From Peronospora farinosa (lineage: Eukaryota > Oomycota > Peronosporomycetes > Peronosporales > Peronosporaceae), in NCBI GenBank assembly GCA_947646735.1, contig CANTFK010000838.1:186001-250000 (forward strand): a stretch of DNA of 64,000 nucleotides. The letters run 5' to 3'. Numbering within the stretch: position 1 is the first letter of the stretch; each line of letters opens with the position of its first letter. Below are positions 32,001 to 43,139 of this stretch, one piece after another. The notes beneath the pieces are model-generated. The model was not told the origin of the DNA and did no database searches. It was given only the letters and a program-made list of their open reading frames with translations. The translations under genes were made by a program, and so were the position numbers.

Positions 32001-33721
32001 AGAGCTGCAGTTCGCACGCGTTGAATAATCTTCTCAAAAGGCATCCCAATCACTGGTTCGCGATTGATTGCAATTAACGATAGCCCAGGCACAATGGCAG
32101 AGCTCAGTGCTGCTTGGGACAGCTTTCGAACACTGTATACAATGGCTCCTCGGCCATTGCCATCCGTCGTGAACTGAATGCCAACATCATTGGTCGAAAT
32201 GGATACCGAAACACGAGATCCAGCCAGCCCTAAAGGGTCAAACTGGTAGTTTTCATCGCCAGTTTCAAAACACTCCACCCATTTGATCGCATCGAGGAAA
32301 GCCGTGACGACATTGGCCTTGTTCTGACATGCTGGGTGATGTTGATACCCGCACTTCAGCAGCGCCCGAAGAATCGGTAGATCATTTAGCGATGACATTG
32401 TAACAACGTACCGAAAAATAGCCGTAAGCGCATCATCTGATACTTCAAAGAGCTCACCGTTGTATTTAGCTATCGAATTCATAATGGTCTCTCCAGCAGA
32501 TAGTATGACCTCAAACTTGTGTGTTGGGAGCGACACACAATCGAGCAAATTGATCACACTGATAGCTTGCTTCCAATTGCAAACTGAAAGATCCTTCGTA
32601 ATCCCAAAATCTGCCTGCGTTTTCTGCCTCAAGACCTTAAGATTCTGCTCCAAATTTTTGCGTTTTAATTTCACACGAGCGGTCTCTAAGCTCGCGTATG
32701 CCTCTGCATACAAACCAATAAACACGCGATCCTCCACATGTCGACGAATAAGCCGCACCAGTTCATTACCTGGCAAAAGCTCAATCTCTGGATCCTGATA
32801 AAGCTCCAAATGATGGCGGTCAATGATTGCATCGTCTAGTTCAACAATAAAATTGTATATTGCCGCATACGAGTGATCTTGCTCGTTCTCTTTAAACTCC
32901 ACTAGACCCTTGGCAACCTGTTTATCCGTAACGAATATCTTGTTCAAGTGTTTCGCAACGGCATTGGATCCTGCTTTTTCCTCCGTGGCAGTCAAATCCA
33001 TCTCATAACAAGGCGGTGCAACACGTCGAACCGATCGTAACGCAGCAACCCAAAGTTCAGCTTCAAATTGACTACAGCAGTAACACAACAGTTTGTAAAA
33101 CCCTTTTTCAATCTGAAAAACATAGGCCTTTTCTGCCACTCGAATGTCCACGTGCTGTACTGATACAACTCCATCATTAAGTTGCATACATCCTTTAATC
33201 TTTTTCCGTCCCTTGTTCTTGTAATACGCAAACGTTCCGTCTGCAAAGAGCACAAAAAACCTTGTCTTCCAGCTCTTCCACATGTGACCCTGCTTCGTAA
33301 GCCACCCCATTCTAACAAAATTGCCCACTTGTACCTGTGTCGCGTAAAAAGCACCATTAAGCAACGGATCCGAGCCATGACGGACTAATCGGAACGCTTT
33401 TTCTCGCTGAACAAGTGTCGAGGATGGCGCAGCACTCGTATCCGACGTTGAACGCATTGTCCGTGACGTGATACGACCTCCAAACATTGATATTAATCGA
33501 TTATTACGGTCTTTCTCGTGCTCGTACTGCTCTGTCTCTTCCAGTTCCATATTAACTTGTGCTTCTTGTGGTGCCTGATTCTCAGTACGTATGCTACGAC
33601 GTGGAAAGTGTGACCATCGTTTCGACTCCAATGTCGCTTCCTCTAATAATGGTGGAGGTGATGTTGGATCCCATGGATAAAGAGAATTCTTACGTCTCCT
33701 TTGGCGCCAGCCTGAAGCCAT
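29024..33721 (-). CDS. PH-VPS9-PDZ-ankyrin-RasGEF multidomain exchange factor
   Basis: Nine minus-strand exons join with consistent phase: 33721-30778, 30709-30412, 30340-30270, 30202-30126, 30045-29965, 29893-29789, 29699-29571, 29506-29360 and 29293-29024. The protein has 1373 residues. A PH domain lies at about 135-235 (GWLTKQGHMWKSWKTRFFVL). A VPS9 domain at about 320-485 (LPTHKFEVILSAGETIMN; SDDALTAIFRYVV) keeps the Asp and Tyr used to activate Rab5-type GTPases. A PDZ-like segment is at about 505-585 and ankyrin repeats at about 645-855. Then come a REM/RasGEF-N-like region and a CDC25-type RasGEF core built from exons 4-8: FVINAVLVQTTPEERAEAI, MSLHNYDTLASILYALQ, TAVQRLRKTIG, then CMPYIGLYLQ. 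The ATG at 33721 is the first in frame. Combining two different GEF activities is unusual. The REM boundaries are the least certain part. Confidence 0.85.
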
Positions 33722-34328
33722 GGCCGACAAAAGGGCGATACAAGGTCAATCAATATAATGTGTGTGTGTGGGTGTGTTTTTTGTAATTAGTTCGAGATGC
33801 ATACATTATATAGGGATAGAGCAACGGTTTCACATAGACACATCGCACTGTATATTTTGGAACACGAACTTTTTTGTCCAGCGCAAACTTTTTTGTCCAG
33901 CGTGTTTTTGCAATATATGTCCGACAGAATCAGAGTGTATTTTTATTGAAAACGATCAACTTTTTTGTATATTACACAATGAGGTTTTGTACTGTAGAAT
34001 AACGTTAAAATGTACAAAATAGCGACATTTTAGAAACTTATACAGGCCAAACAGCTGGTATTGAGACTCAAACGGTATAGATGAGTCTACCAAGGCTAAC
34101 GTTGTCGTACTTGTGCTCCATGTCTGTGTTTGCCCCATCTGCCATGAATCTCAGTTTTTATACTTGAATCCATAATGTATCGCTCTAAATAAAGCCTTGT
34201 ACGATCCATATTACTCTCTCTAAAAAAATATAAGCGGTTACAGGTTCCTTTGAGTCGTAAAAATTGCAGCATTTGGTGTACTTACTTAATTTTTAGGCTC
34301 TAGACAATTGGCACCTTTTTGCGTCAAA
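33722..34328. promoter_or_regulatory. Divergent intergenic region with 19-bp-period tandem repeat
   Basis: About 600 bases between divergent start codons of the VPS9-RasGEF gene (-) and prolyl-tRNA synthetase (+). The 17-base word AACTTTTTTGTCCAGCG occurs at 33867-33883 and 33886-33902, and a related ACTTTTTTGT appears near 33959. A TG-rich run is at about 33759-33778. Promoters for both genes are expected here; I see no certain initiator. Confidence 0.4.
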
Positions 34329-36266
34329 ATGTGGGCCATCCATGGTCATCGCAGTCCTTTGGTGTCTACTCTACGATGTCTCTCGACGTCGCAGTCGATT
34401 CGCTCTGCTCCCTGCGCCTTGAGGTCCGTGTTATGGGCACCTACAGAGAAACAAGCACCTTCAGATGCAGCGGTCCCAAGTCATCAGCTGTTAGTGCGTG
34501 CCGGTTTCGTACGTAAAAGCGGCCACGGACTTTTTGCGTTGCTGCCTCTCGGACGCCGTGTTGTGGCCAAACTTGAAGCATTGATTGACGATGTAATGTC
34601 CAAGATTGGTGCTAACCGTATGGATCTGACGGTACTGACGCCCAATTACCTATGGAAGCAATCGGGTCGCTGGCAGAATCGTGGACCAGAGCTTATGACA
34701 TTTGAGGACCGACATGAAGATCTCTTGGTGTTGAGTCCTACGCATGAAGAGAGCATTACAAACCTCGTAGCAATGTACTACAAAACTGCAGGAACAATGG
34801 ATTCGTCTTTGAGACTGTACCAGATTGGCCGCAAGTTTCGTGACGAAATCCGGCCGAGATTTGGCCTTTTAAGAGCAAGAGAGTTTGTAATGAAGGACAT
34901 GTACTCCTTTGATACGACGTACAACGGTGCGTGGCAGACATACCAAGATGTTACGTGTGCGTATAATGAAATCTTGATATCCAGACTAAAGCTGCCGGTG
35001 AAACGTGTGGAAGCTGATTCTGGAAGTATTGGTGGCAATCTATCGCATGAGTTCCACGTGCTAGCAGATGTCGGCGAAGACGCAATTTTATCCTGCTCGT
35101 CACCTGCTTGTGACTATGCGGCTAATGTAGAGAAAGCAGAGGGAATCTTACCGTCATATGGTGAAAATGAGACGGACCAAAGTAATGAGGCATCTGTAGA
35201 TCTTAGCGCCACCATTGCGAAACTTGAGGAACAGGCTCGTTCTGGGCATGCACAAGTGTGGAAGTCGCTGATTGAGCTTCATGATGCTGCAGGTGCGCAA
35301 GGGTTTTCGTTTAAATTAGTGTTAGAGCAGGAGGAGAACAATGATCATGTTGCTGCTAAAAACAATGACGATGATGATGGCACTCCACTGCGTCGAATGG
35401 CTTTGTGCATTGCACGACATGATCGTGAGGTGAACGAGCTCGCAGCGAAGCCGTTTATTGGCGGCAACAAAGGTGTTGCGATCGAAAACAAGACAAAGAT
35501 TGCTGATTTGCTTACAGAGCTTCAGCAAACAAGGGCATTGCATTTGCTTCTGGATAATTCGCTGAAGCAGGGCGAACGTATCACTCCGGCTGTCAAAACG
35601 CTATGCGCCGTTGCAACGACCCTGTCCAAGCAACAGGAACACATTTTTCTTGCATGGGGCCACTTTCGTTTGGCACAAGCTGGTGATTGTTGTCCGCGCT
35701 GTCATAGTGATGCTGCGGTGCTCGAGGCCAAGCGTGGAATCGAAGTTGGTCATGTTTTCTATCTTGGGCAAAAATACTCCAAGCCTTTTGGCGCGACGTA
35801 TACGGACACGAAGAACAACAAGCACCCGTTAGAAATGGGTTGCTATGGCCTTGGTGTTAGCCGACTAGTAGCTGCAGTAGTCGAAGCCTCGCACGACGAC
35901 CACGGCATCGTTTGGCCAACGGAAATTGCTCCGTACAAGGTTCTCGTCATGTCCATTGGCAGCAAGACATTGGATGATTCCGTATCTCAGGCGACATGGA
36001 AAATTGGAAGTGAACTTGCTTCCGGCAAGGTGGTTGGTCTAATGCGAGACGATGTGCTGCTTGATGACCGCTGGCGAGAAAGCCCAGGCTCAAAATTAGC
36101 TGAATCAGAGCTTATTGGATACCCATATCGTGTCATTGTTGGTAAACGCTTCATGAAAGAAGGTCTCGTGGAAGTTCAGACGCGAGCTACAATGGAAAAG
36201 ACGTTTGTACCACCAAATGAACTTCCTGCTTTTTTTGCCAGACGTGTCCAAGCAGGTACATTATAG
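34329..36266 (+). CDS. Prolyl-tRNA synthetase, bacterial/organellar type
   Basis: A 645-residue single-exon class II aminoacyl-tRNA synthetase that charges tRNA-Pro. The first ATG in frame is at 34329. The first 45 residues are Arg/Ser-rich with few acids, as in a mitochondrial targeting peptide. Catalytic motifs are in order: motif 1 region GHGLFALLPLGRRVV, then LSPTHEE, motif 2 RKFRDEIRPRFGLLRAREF with VMKDMYSFD, and motif 3 GCYGLGVSRLVAAVVEAS. An anticodon-binding domain follows (PYKVLVMSIG...). Between motifs 2 and 3 is a long insertion, as in bacterial ProRS with an INS editing domain, but with acidic low-complexity parts, so editing ability is unclear. The bacterial form and leader suggest the mitochondrial enzyme. 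It is divergent from the VPS9-RasGEF gene. Confidence 0.93.
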   Translation: MWAIHGHRSPLVSTLRCLSTSQSIRSAPCALRSVLWAPTEKQAPSDAAVPSHQLLVRAGFVRKSGHGLFALLPLGRRVVAKLEALIDDVMSKIGANRMDLTVLTPNYLWKQSGRWQNRGPELMTFEDRHEDLLVLSPTHEESITNLVAMYYKTAGTMDSSLRLYQIGRKFRDEIRPRFGLLRAREFVMKDMYSFDTTYNGAWQTYQDVTCAYNEILISRLKLPVKRVEADSGSIGGNLSHEFHVLADVGEDAILSCSSPACDYAANVEKAEGILPSYGENETDQSNEASVDLSATIAKLEEQARSGHAQVWKSLIELHDAAGAQGFSFKLVLEQEENNDHVAAKNNDDDDGTPLRRMALCIARHDREVNELAAKPFIGGNKGVAIENKTKIADLLTELQQTRALHLLLDNSLKQGERITPAVKTLCAVATTLSKQQEHIFLAWGHFRLAQAGDCCPRCHSDAAVLEAKRGIEVGHVFYLGQKYSKPFGATYTDTKNNKHPLEMGCYGLGVSRLVAAVVEASHDDHGIVWPTEIAPYKVLVMSIGSKTLDDSVSQATWKIGSELASGKVVGLMRDDVLLDDRWRESPGSKLAESELIGYPYRVIVGKRFMKEGLVEVQTRATMEKTFVPPNELPAFFARRVQAGTL

Positions 36267-36424
36267 GATTGATCCCTTGGGTAATGGCTGAAGTAGTAGT
36301 AAGGATACAAATATTACATCAATGATAGAAGGAAGACATATTCTGTCCGAAAAAAATCGTCCTGTTTTTATAGTCCTGATCCGACACAAAAGTTTGTGAC
36401 GTCACAATTTTTTAATACTACCAA

Positions 36425-38496
36425 ATGAGCGTATCAGTCGAGCGGCTCGGGAATGGCGCTTCGTTCTGTCTACGGGACGAGCTCACAGGAACTACAGTGC
36501 TATTAGGATGTGGTGAAGCTAAAGATACGTCCTTTTTCTCAACCGATGATGCAAATACTGAGGATTTTGAAGCCGTGACGATGCAGTACCGACGTGAATT
36601 AAAAGGTCTCTTGCGACGTGATGGAGGCACTGTTGACGCCATTTTAGTGCCAGATTATCGTCCTGGAGCGAGTTATATGCTGCCATATATTACTGAGAAG
36701 TGTGGCGTATCATGGATGATGTCAACGACATTAGACTTGAGTCAGAAACAGCCTCCAATGATCATTATGACACATGGGACACGAGCTATTGCGCCACATC
36801 TTTTGAAGGAATATTGGTCAGAGATAGTAGATGATAGATATATAATTTATAAGATGTGACAAGATGTGTGTGTGTTGATGTGGTTAGGACTGGATGTCAC
36901 GGGAAAGTAAAGGACGGAGGCAGCGGTTTGCCAGCTCTGTACGACGTCCAGAACATTGCTCCAGCCTTTAAGAAAGCCAAACCAGTTGCACTAAAGGCTC
37001 GTGTGACTGTGAACGAACATCTGAAGGTCACAACTTTCCATTCAGGTCATGTAGCTGGTGGCTGTGCTTTTTACTTGGAGATTGGAGCCACGACGGTGTT
37101 ATTTGCCAATGACTTTAATCTTACAGGTGGACGAGTGTTGCTATCGGCGCAGATTCCAAGATTGGAGCCCAGTGTGCTGATCACACGCAGCTCGTTTGCT
37201 GTGACCGTGTCGGAGACGCAAAGTGCCATGGAGAGGGAACTTGTGAAGGTCATTTTGGAGTGTATTAGCTCAAATGGCAAAGTGGTGATTCCAGTTTACC
37301 GCTTGGGATACTTTCACGAATTGATTACTATTTTGCTAGAGCATTGGCAGCAAATGAAGGATGCTAGTGGCAAGGTAGCGCAGTGTCCTATCTATTTATC
37401 AAACGAAGCGATGGAGTATCCGAGTAGATACTTGCCCCTGCTGTCTCGTACATGCACACCTGCTATTCAGAATTTGCTGCGTAAGAAGTCTTCGAATGCG
37501 TCTGATTTGCAAGTGTTTGATTGGAATCGGCTTCAGCAACCAGGACCATTTGTACTGTTTACGGGACCAGCTAACATTTCCCAGGGTGATTCATTGCGTG
37601 CGATTAAGGCCGTCGCGAACGATCCAATAAACCTCATTGTACTCTCAGAATATTGCACGCCAGGCACAGTAAACTATTTGCTCTATGCTGATACTGAACG
37701 AAAGCGTGTCAGCAAGAGACTTGGAGTGAATGTGGAATGCGGAGTACACTACCAGCCTTGCGGAGATGAAGTGGATACCAGGAGCATTGTCCAGCTCGTG
37801 TCACATGTGGCGCCCCGCCAAGTCATTCTTGACTATACTGTTGCAGACGACCTGGAATTTGTTAAGACACACGTCCATAATCAGCTGAAGATGGACCCTG
37901 CTGTTGACACTAGCGTAGTGGTGAAAGGAATCAACCCCACAGGGCGAACACCTATCGAACCTGCTCGAGACATTCCTTTGCGTATCCACAAGTCTATGTT
38001 CAGCAACCCTTCAGATGTGCAGGGAATGCTGATTGCCGAACCCAAGCGCAAGCTGATGCTACTTTCATGCGGCAACGGTGCACGGCGTTTAAAGAAGAAG
38101 AAACATTCGCTTTTCTTTTCCTACTCTTGGAAAAAGCCGTTTGAACCCTTTCCTCGTGTAAAGAAGAAAAGCTCCCGCCCTGCATCGGCATTATCTTTTC
38201 TGCTGTCAGCAGCCGTGGAGTCGGCTGATGAAGAGGAAGAAAGCGAGCAGCAAGTGCAAGCAAACGTGGATCTACTTCTGAATTCATTGAAGGTCAGCCT
38301 AACCAAGTGGCTTGGCCATCTGCCTATCGAAAAAATTGATCGTTGGCTGAAGCTTCGGACAGTAGGAGTGGCAGTATCTGCTGAGTGGGAAGTCCATATG
38401 GAATGGTCTTACGACGACGAAGCTTTGGCTGGGCGGGTGCTGGGCATTGCAAAGCAAGTCGTTTACGCGGAATACAAAAAACAACTCGCAAAGTAG
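36425..38496 (+). CDS. INTS11-like beta-CASP protein, predicted catalytically dead
   Basis: Two exons, best read as 36425-36816 and 36888-38496 (71-base intron, consistent phase, 666 residues); an alternative intron about 10 bases downstream is possible. The metallo-beta-lactamase/beta-CASP fold is visible: LLGCGEAKD near the start, AILVPDYRPGASYMLPYITE, IIMTHGTRAIAPHLLKEYW, TTFHSGHVAGGCAFYLEIG, VLFANDFNLTGGRV, KVVIPVYRLGYFHELITIL and VLFTGPANISQGDSLRAIK. This most resembles INTS11/CPSF73, which cut RNA. The metal ligands HxHxDH are replaced by PDYRPGAS, the FSAHAD region reads YQPCGDEVD, and the late VHG is DYT; only the GH and one Asp remain. A scaffold role like INTS9 or CPSF100 is likely. 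Confidence 0.75.
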
Positions 38497-38519
38497 TTTG
38501 CTCCGACTTTGAATACTGT

Positions 38520-41388
38520 CTACTGGTTTAGCGCGTCATGTTTGTCTTTTGCTCGAAAGAATTGCACGAGCTGCGAGTATGCCTGCCCAAACGACATCGG
38601 CGGTTGAATGCGCTTCTGAATCCACTCAGGTAAACGATTGCGAACCGCCAGACTTGAGTATCGATGGTCAACCAGCAAAATGGCAGAATAATCATTTTGA
38701 TGGCGAATTGACCTTCCTGTATGTTTCAATGTGACATGTGTTAGCAGCAACAGTGCACAGAGGAGTACACACTATAAACCTTACCAATCGACTGGTTGAC
38801 CGCCTTCATACAAAGACTCTCGTAAAATTGCCGTCCAGATCCGGGACTTGTCTTGTCTAGGAAATTCATTTTCTCAACTATCTCTGCATCTCGAGCGTTT
38901 GGATACGGCATGCCTACCATTACAACGCATCGTGCCAATTCATCACTGAAATTGATTCCTTCGGACATTTTACCTCCAACCACACTCAGAAGCATAGCAC
39001 CCTTTCCGTTCTGGTTATCCCGCGAGCAGGCTGCTGAATATTGCATTAGTACCTCTGCAAGTTCATCAGCTTTCTTCGGCTCGCTAAAAACGCTTTTCTT
39101 TGCTTGAATTTGCTCGTACTGTTTTGTAGCCTGCCATCGACGAACTGCATTCTCTTCAAAGCGATACGAAGGAAAAAATACCACAACTCCACCTGGCACA
39201 ATGCGTGCAAGGTTAAGTAGAATACACCCAAGCTCGTCCAATGCTTCCATATCATTCCGTCGAGAATACGTAAATTCGAGGTGCTTTTGGGAAGGACCCG
39301 ATGCGAGACTAAAGGCCACTAAATTTTCAGGAGGAATGACGTGTCCGCATGAAAACAAATCGATATCGTCTCTTGGCACTGCCGAAAAAAGCTGATCGAT
39401 CACTTGCGAAACCTGTAACACGTCCCAAAAGGTTAATTTGACAAACGTGTTGGCACCAAGATTTGAGTCATTTACTTGCCGGCTGCATTGTCCCTCCAGC
39501 GAGTATGACGCTCCGTGACTTTTTCACTATTTCTTGGAAATGAATGACAGGATTAAGCAGAATGAACTTGATCAAGCCTTCCACCCCCTTGTGCACCTGA
39601 GTACATACAGCAACTGTTAACAATCGTGTCCAACCAAATCGATTGCATTGTTGTTGCGTACATTATTCGGCTGCGCAAGGACACGGCCATCTTCTCCTGC
39701 ACTGGTCAAGGCCTTTAACAGAGCCTCGACCGTTCGCAGTGGTGATATGTGACGACTCTCAAAACCTACGTCAGGATCATCAGTAGGTGCAAGGGGAGCG
39801 ATAGCAACAGAGGATCCCTTGTTTGTGAAGTCAACAAATCCCATCAACTTCTTTGCCAAGCCACTCTCACCCAGATACTCCAAGATCTTGAACATGTTGA
39901 AGTGATCGATCTTCGCACTGAACAAGAAATCGTTGATAGTCATCATTTGTGCCCCAGTAGCTCCATCATCAACGTCGTTAGCTGATGCAGCTTTCCCAGC
40001 AGATTTGCTCAGCTGGCGAAGAAATTTTGTTAACGATTCCATGATTGACAATAGTTGCTTAATGTAAAACGCGTTCTTGCCCTTGAACCGTTTCTCATAC
40101 TTTGTGAAATACGACCATAGCGTTCTTCGTGCTACCACCAGCTGTTTACTGGTGATTTCAACCCTATATGTGTTGTTGATTGCGTCGATAATATTGTGCG
40201 CTTCGTCAAAGATAATTATGTTGTCTTCCAGCGCAATACCCAAGGTCTCTCGAGTATCTTTGCTAAGCAGCATTGAATATGGCACCGTAACGATTTGAGC
40301 AAGCGGAATGCTTTCGCGCGTGCCGTAGTACGGGCAAATTGACATGTCATCACCCAATGTGTGTAAATCCTCAATGTCTTGTACGTGAGCCTACATTTGT
40401 GCCCCCACGCATAGCGACATTAGACATCACCAACATGTATCCCGAGATTATGGAAGCGTACCAGAGCATAATCTTTGTAGTGACGAAGCAGCTCTTTCTC
40501 GTAGTACGGACACTTTCCGACCTTGTTGCTGTTCTTGTTCTTGTTGCTTTGCATCATATCCAAACACCTGTCGGTCATTCTCAAGTCCGAGTCCAACTTC
40601 GTAACCTTTGGGTTCGTACACAAGTTCTTACGAGAACCCAACGACACGACTCGTACATGGTCCGCAAAAACTGTTTTCCGTATCTCATGAACGAATTGCG
40701 AGATCTGCGAGTGTGTCCGACTGCAATAGATGATCTTCACGATCCCAAACTCTGGTTTCTCGTCACGAAACCGTCCATTCAACACATCAGACCTCATTGT
40801 ATTCTCATCATCACTATCACTCTTGTGCCGATCCACTCGATCACTGTCGTACGGATCCACCACATGTTCATCACCGTCCTCTTCATTCTGCTCGCTCTGT
40901 CTCTTGCTACTGTACTGGTGCACCCGTTTCCGTTCATTGTGGTTATAAGCAATTCTCATTTTTCGTTTCTTCGTTGTAGCGTCCGGTTCGAATCGAAGCT
41001 TTTCAATCCCATTCAATGCTTCTTTAACCACTTGTTGACGAAATTTCAGCTCTCGCTCGACCGTCTTTTGCTCAAAATCATCGAGCCAATTCTTGGAGAG
41101 ATCTACTTTTGCTGCAATTGTATCCATTTCTACAGTAGTTTTTTGAAGCAATCCATATTCATCCGTGTGTTTTGTAAGCCACGTCAGAACTCCACAGATG
41201 AGACTAATGGACTTGCCAGTTCCAGTAGGACTTTCAAAAATACCACAATGACGTTGCTCAAGTGTATTCCATATCTGACGCATTAAATCCAATTGAATCG
41301 AGTACGGATGATAAGGAAAAGAGAAAAACTCACCGTCCATTTCAGAGGTTTGAGGCATCTTCTTGACGTCGGAGGAGACCGTAGCCAT
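38520..41388 (-). CDS. DDX11: DDX11/CHL1-type iron-sulfur DNA helicase
   Basis: Five minus-strand exons: 41388-40462, 40390-39662, 39596-39480, 39412-38785 and 38716-38520, giving 865 residues. This is an XPD-family superfamily 2 helicase. Motif I is ESPTGTGKS; motif Ia is YCSRTHSQISQFVHEI; the iron-sulfur cysteines are in SRKNLCTN, MTDRCLDMM, VGKCPYY and SICPYYGT, straddling intron 1. Motif II is IIFDEAHN, and the C-terminal motifs include GGTMQP, FSCGHVIPPENL, VVGGKMSEGINFSD and AVNQSIGRSIRHQNDYS. The order and wording identify CHL1/DDX11, which works in sister-chromatid cohesion and replication-fork repair. Intron 3 appears to use a GC donor (GCAAGT). Its stop lies 23 bases from the stop of the convergent INTS11-like gene. 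Confidence 0.93.
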
Positions 41389-41541
41389 TCTCTTGTATAC
41401 AAGACTGTATACACTATTGTATTGTATACGCTGTAAGTAAAATGGGGTCGTAATTTATCCTCCTGACAAGAGAATTTACGAGCATATGTAGCCATACCAT
41501 ACCAACTATAATTTTATTGCATAAAACATAGAGAATTAGTC

Positions 41542-42997
41542 TTAAAACGGACTGTTTACGACGTCTAGAAACCCAACAAGTATATACCGGACACCCGACA
41601 GCACGGGGGCACCAGCATGGAGGACTTTTCCACTATGTACGACGACATCGCCTTGGGAGATGTGAATGGTACGTTTTGTAGCGTCAAAATAAGTACCACC
41701 TCCCGTGAACTCATGAGCCGAATTTAGCAATACATTGAAAGATAAAACGGATCCGTCGCGATGAAGTGCAAGATCAGAGCGTTCACCCATGCGTGCCTCG
41801 TATTTGACAAAGAAGAGATCACGGAAAAGGAGTCGCTGTAACTTGAGCAACTTGTAGCGCTTTGCAATTTGAGGAAACAGTCTCGACGCTAGCGTTGAAC
41901 GCACCCAGGAATTCAAACTGGCAACTTGATGGCACGGCATATCTGTCGTTTGGTAAGATGCGTGTCGTTCGGTGCACCAGCCTTGCTCTGCAACCACCCG
42001 ATCTACTTGACTTCGAATGAGATCGGTTTCCTCAAGCGTCCAGATCGTTGAAAATACTGATGGTTCTACCATGGATTCATGAGGCTTCAAGTGGGCTAAG
42101 TAGCGCTCTCTAGCCAGTCTCTCACGCTTGGAGCGCAACTCATTGGTGTCGATTGCGCTTAATGGCGCTTCACCAGTCACACCCTTCAGTAGAACAAATC
42201 AAACACCATTAGATGATTACCACCGCCAACTGTACGACTAGATTTATCACACTGCATACCACGAGAAATGCAGCGACCTCATCATGTCCATGGATTGCCG
42301 CTACACGTGCTGGGGAGTTCCCGTCCCAATCGTACAGAGTCTTTGAAGTCATAAGCATCGGTGGATTAATAAACCATTTTACCATCTCCAGTTCACCCTT
42401 CTTGGCTGCGATATGAAGCAGTGAACAGCCTCCACTTTCGATATTCTTGCCCATGTTCTGAGCAGTGTTCACCGGTAAAGTCACATCTTGTGTCACGACA
42501 CGGCCAACAATCGGTGCGATCTTGTCCTGTTTCAAGTCCTTGCATACAGCCTGCAGGAATGTTTTCATCTGCGCTTCGACAGCATAGTGCAAAGCTGAGT
42601 ACCCGAGCGAGTCAGCCGAATTGTTCAGCACCTGTCGAGTCAGATCAAATTCCGGATAAAGCGCATGGAAGTGGATGAAGCCCGACCAGATTAACATAGC
42701 CAACTCCTCGTCATAGATCGAGGTGGCAAAGAGTAGTGCGGGTTTGCCCAGCACTGTCAACTCCATGTCACCACGCACCACCGTCGGACGATCGTGACCA
42801 CTAGATTCCAATTCTGCCAGTACATTCTCGAGACTGGTGGATGCCGGTGTGTTTTGCCAATGCAAAAGCTGCAGCAGCACAGCGCAACGAATGGTATCAT
42901 TCTCGAATAGACGGATCAGTGCCTTGCTTGCGTATTGGAATTGCGTAAGTTGGTGCAACAGCACTCTTGCTTCGGTTTTCACAGTCGATAGCGTCAT
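41542..42997 (-). CDS. Ankyrin-repeat prolyl-4-hydroxylase-like 2OG oxygenase
   Basis: Two exons, 42997-42260 and 42183-41542, join in phase 0 (intron GTATGC...GAAG) to give 459 residues. The first 246 residues are helical with ankyrin repeats, such as DSLGYSALHYAVEAQMKTFL, GGCSLLHIAAKKGELEMVKWF and DGNSPARVAAIHGHDEVAAF. The second exon is a P4H-type Fe(II)/2-oxoglutarate oxygenase: the iron ligands fit H387-x-D389 in ALHRDGSVLSFNVLLN and H435 in KVLHAGAPV, with R445 as the 2-oxoglutarate binder. FTGGGTYFD is the usual strand. It probably hydroxylates a protein recruited by the ankyrin part; the substrate is unknown. The oxygenase exon has no strong signal peptide, so it is probably cytosolic or nuclear. 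The acceptor ending AAG is weaker than the usual YAG. Confidence 0.82.
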
Positions 42998-43139
42998 TTT
43001 GCGAATGCTTGAAAATGCCCAACAAAATGTCAATATTCGGCATGGTCTTGAGCTGATTGTATTTGCTCTTTCGAACTGCTATCTATATCGGATGTTACGA
43101 AGTCCTACACCGGTGGATCAGTTGATGAAAGTGCTTGTG

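Noticed and set aside
40339..41286. 315-codon plus-strand frame
   Set aside because: Antisense to the first exons of DDX11, whose helicase motifs fix the true strand.
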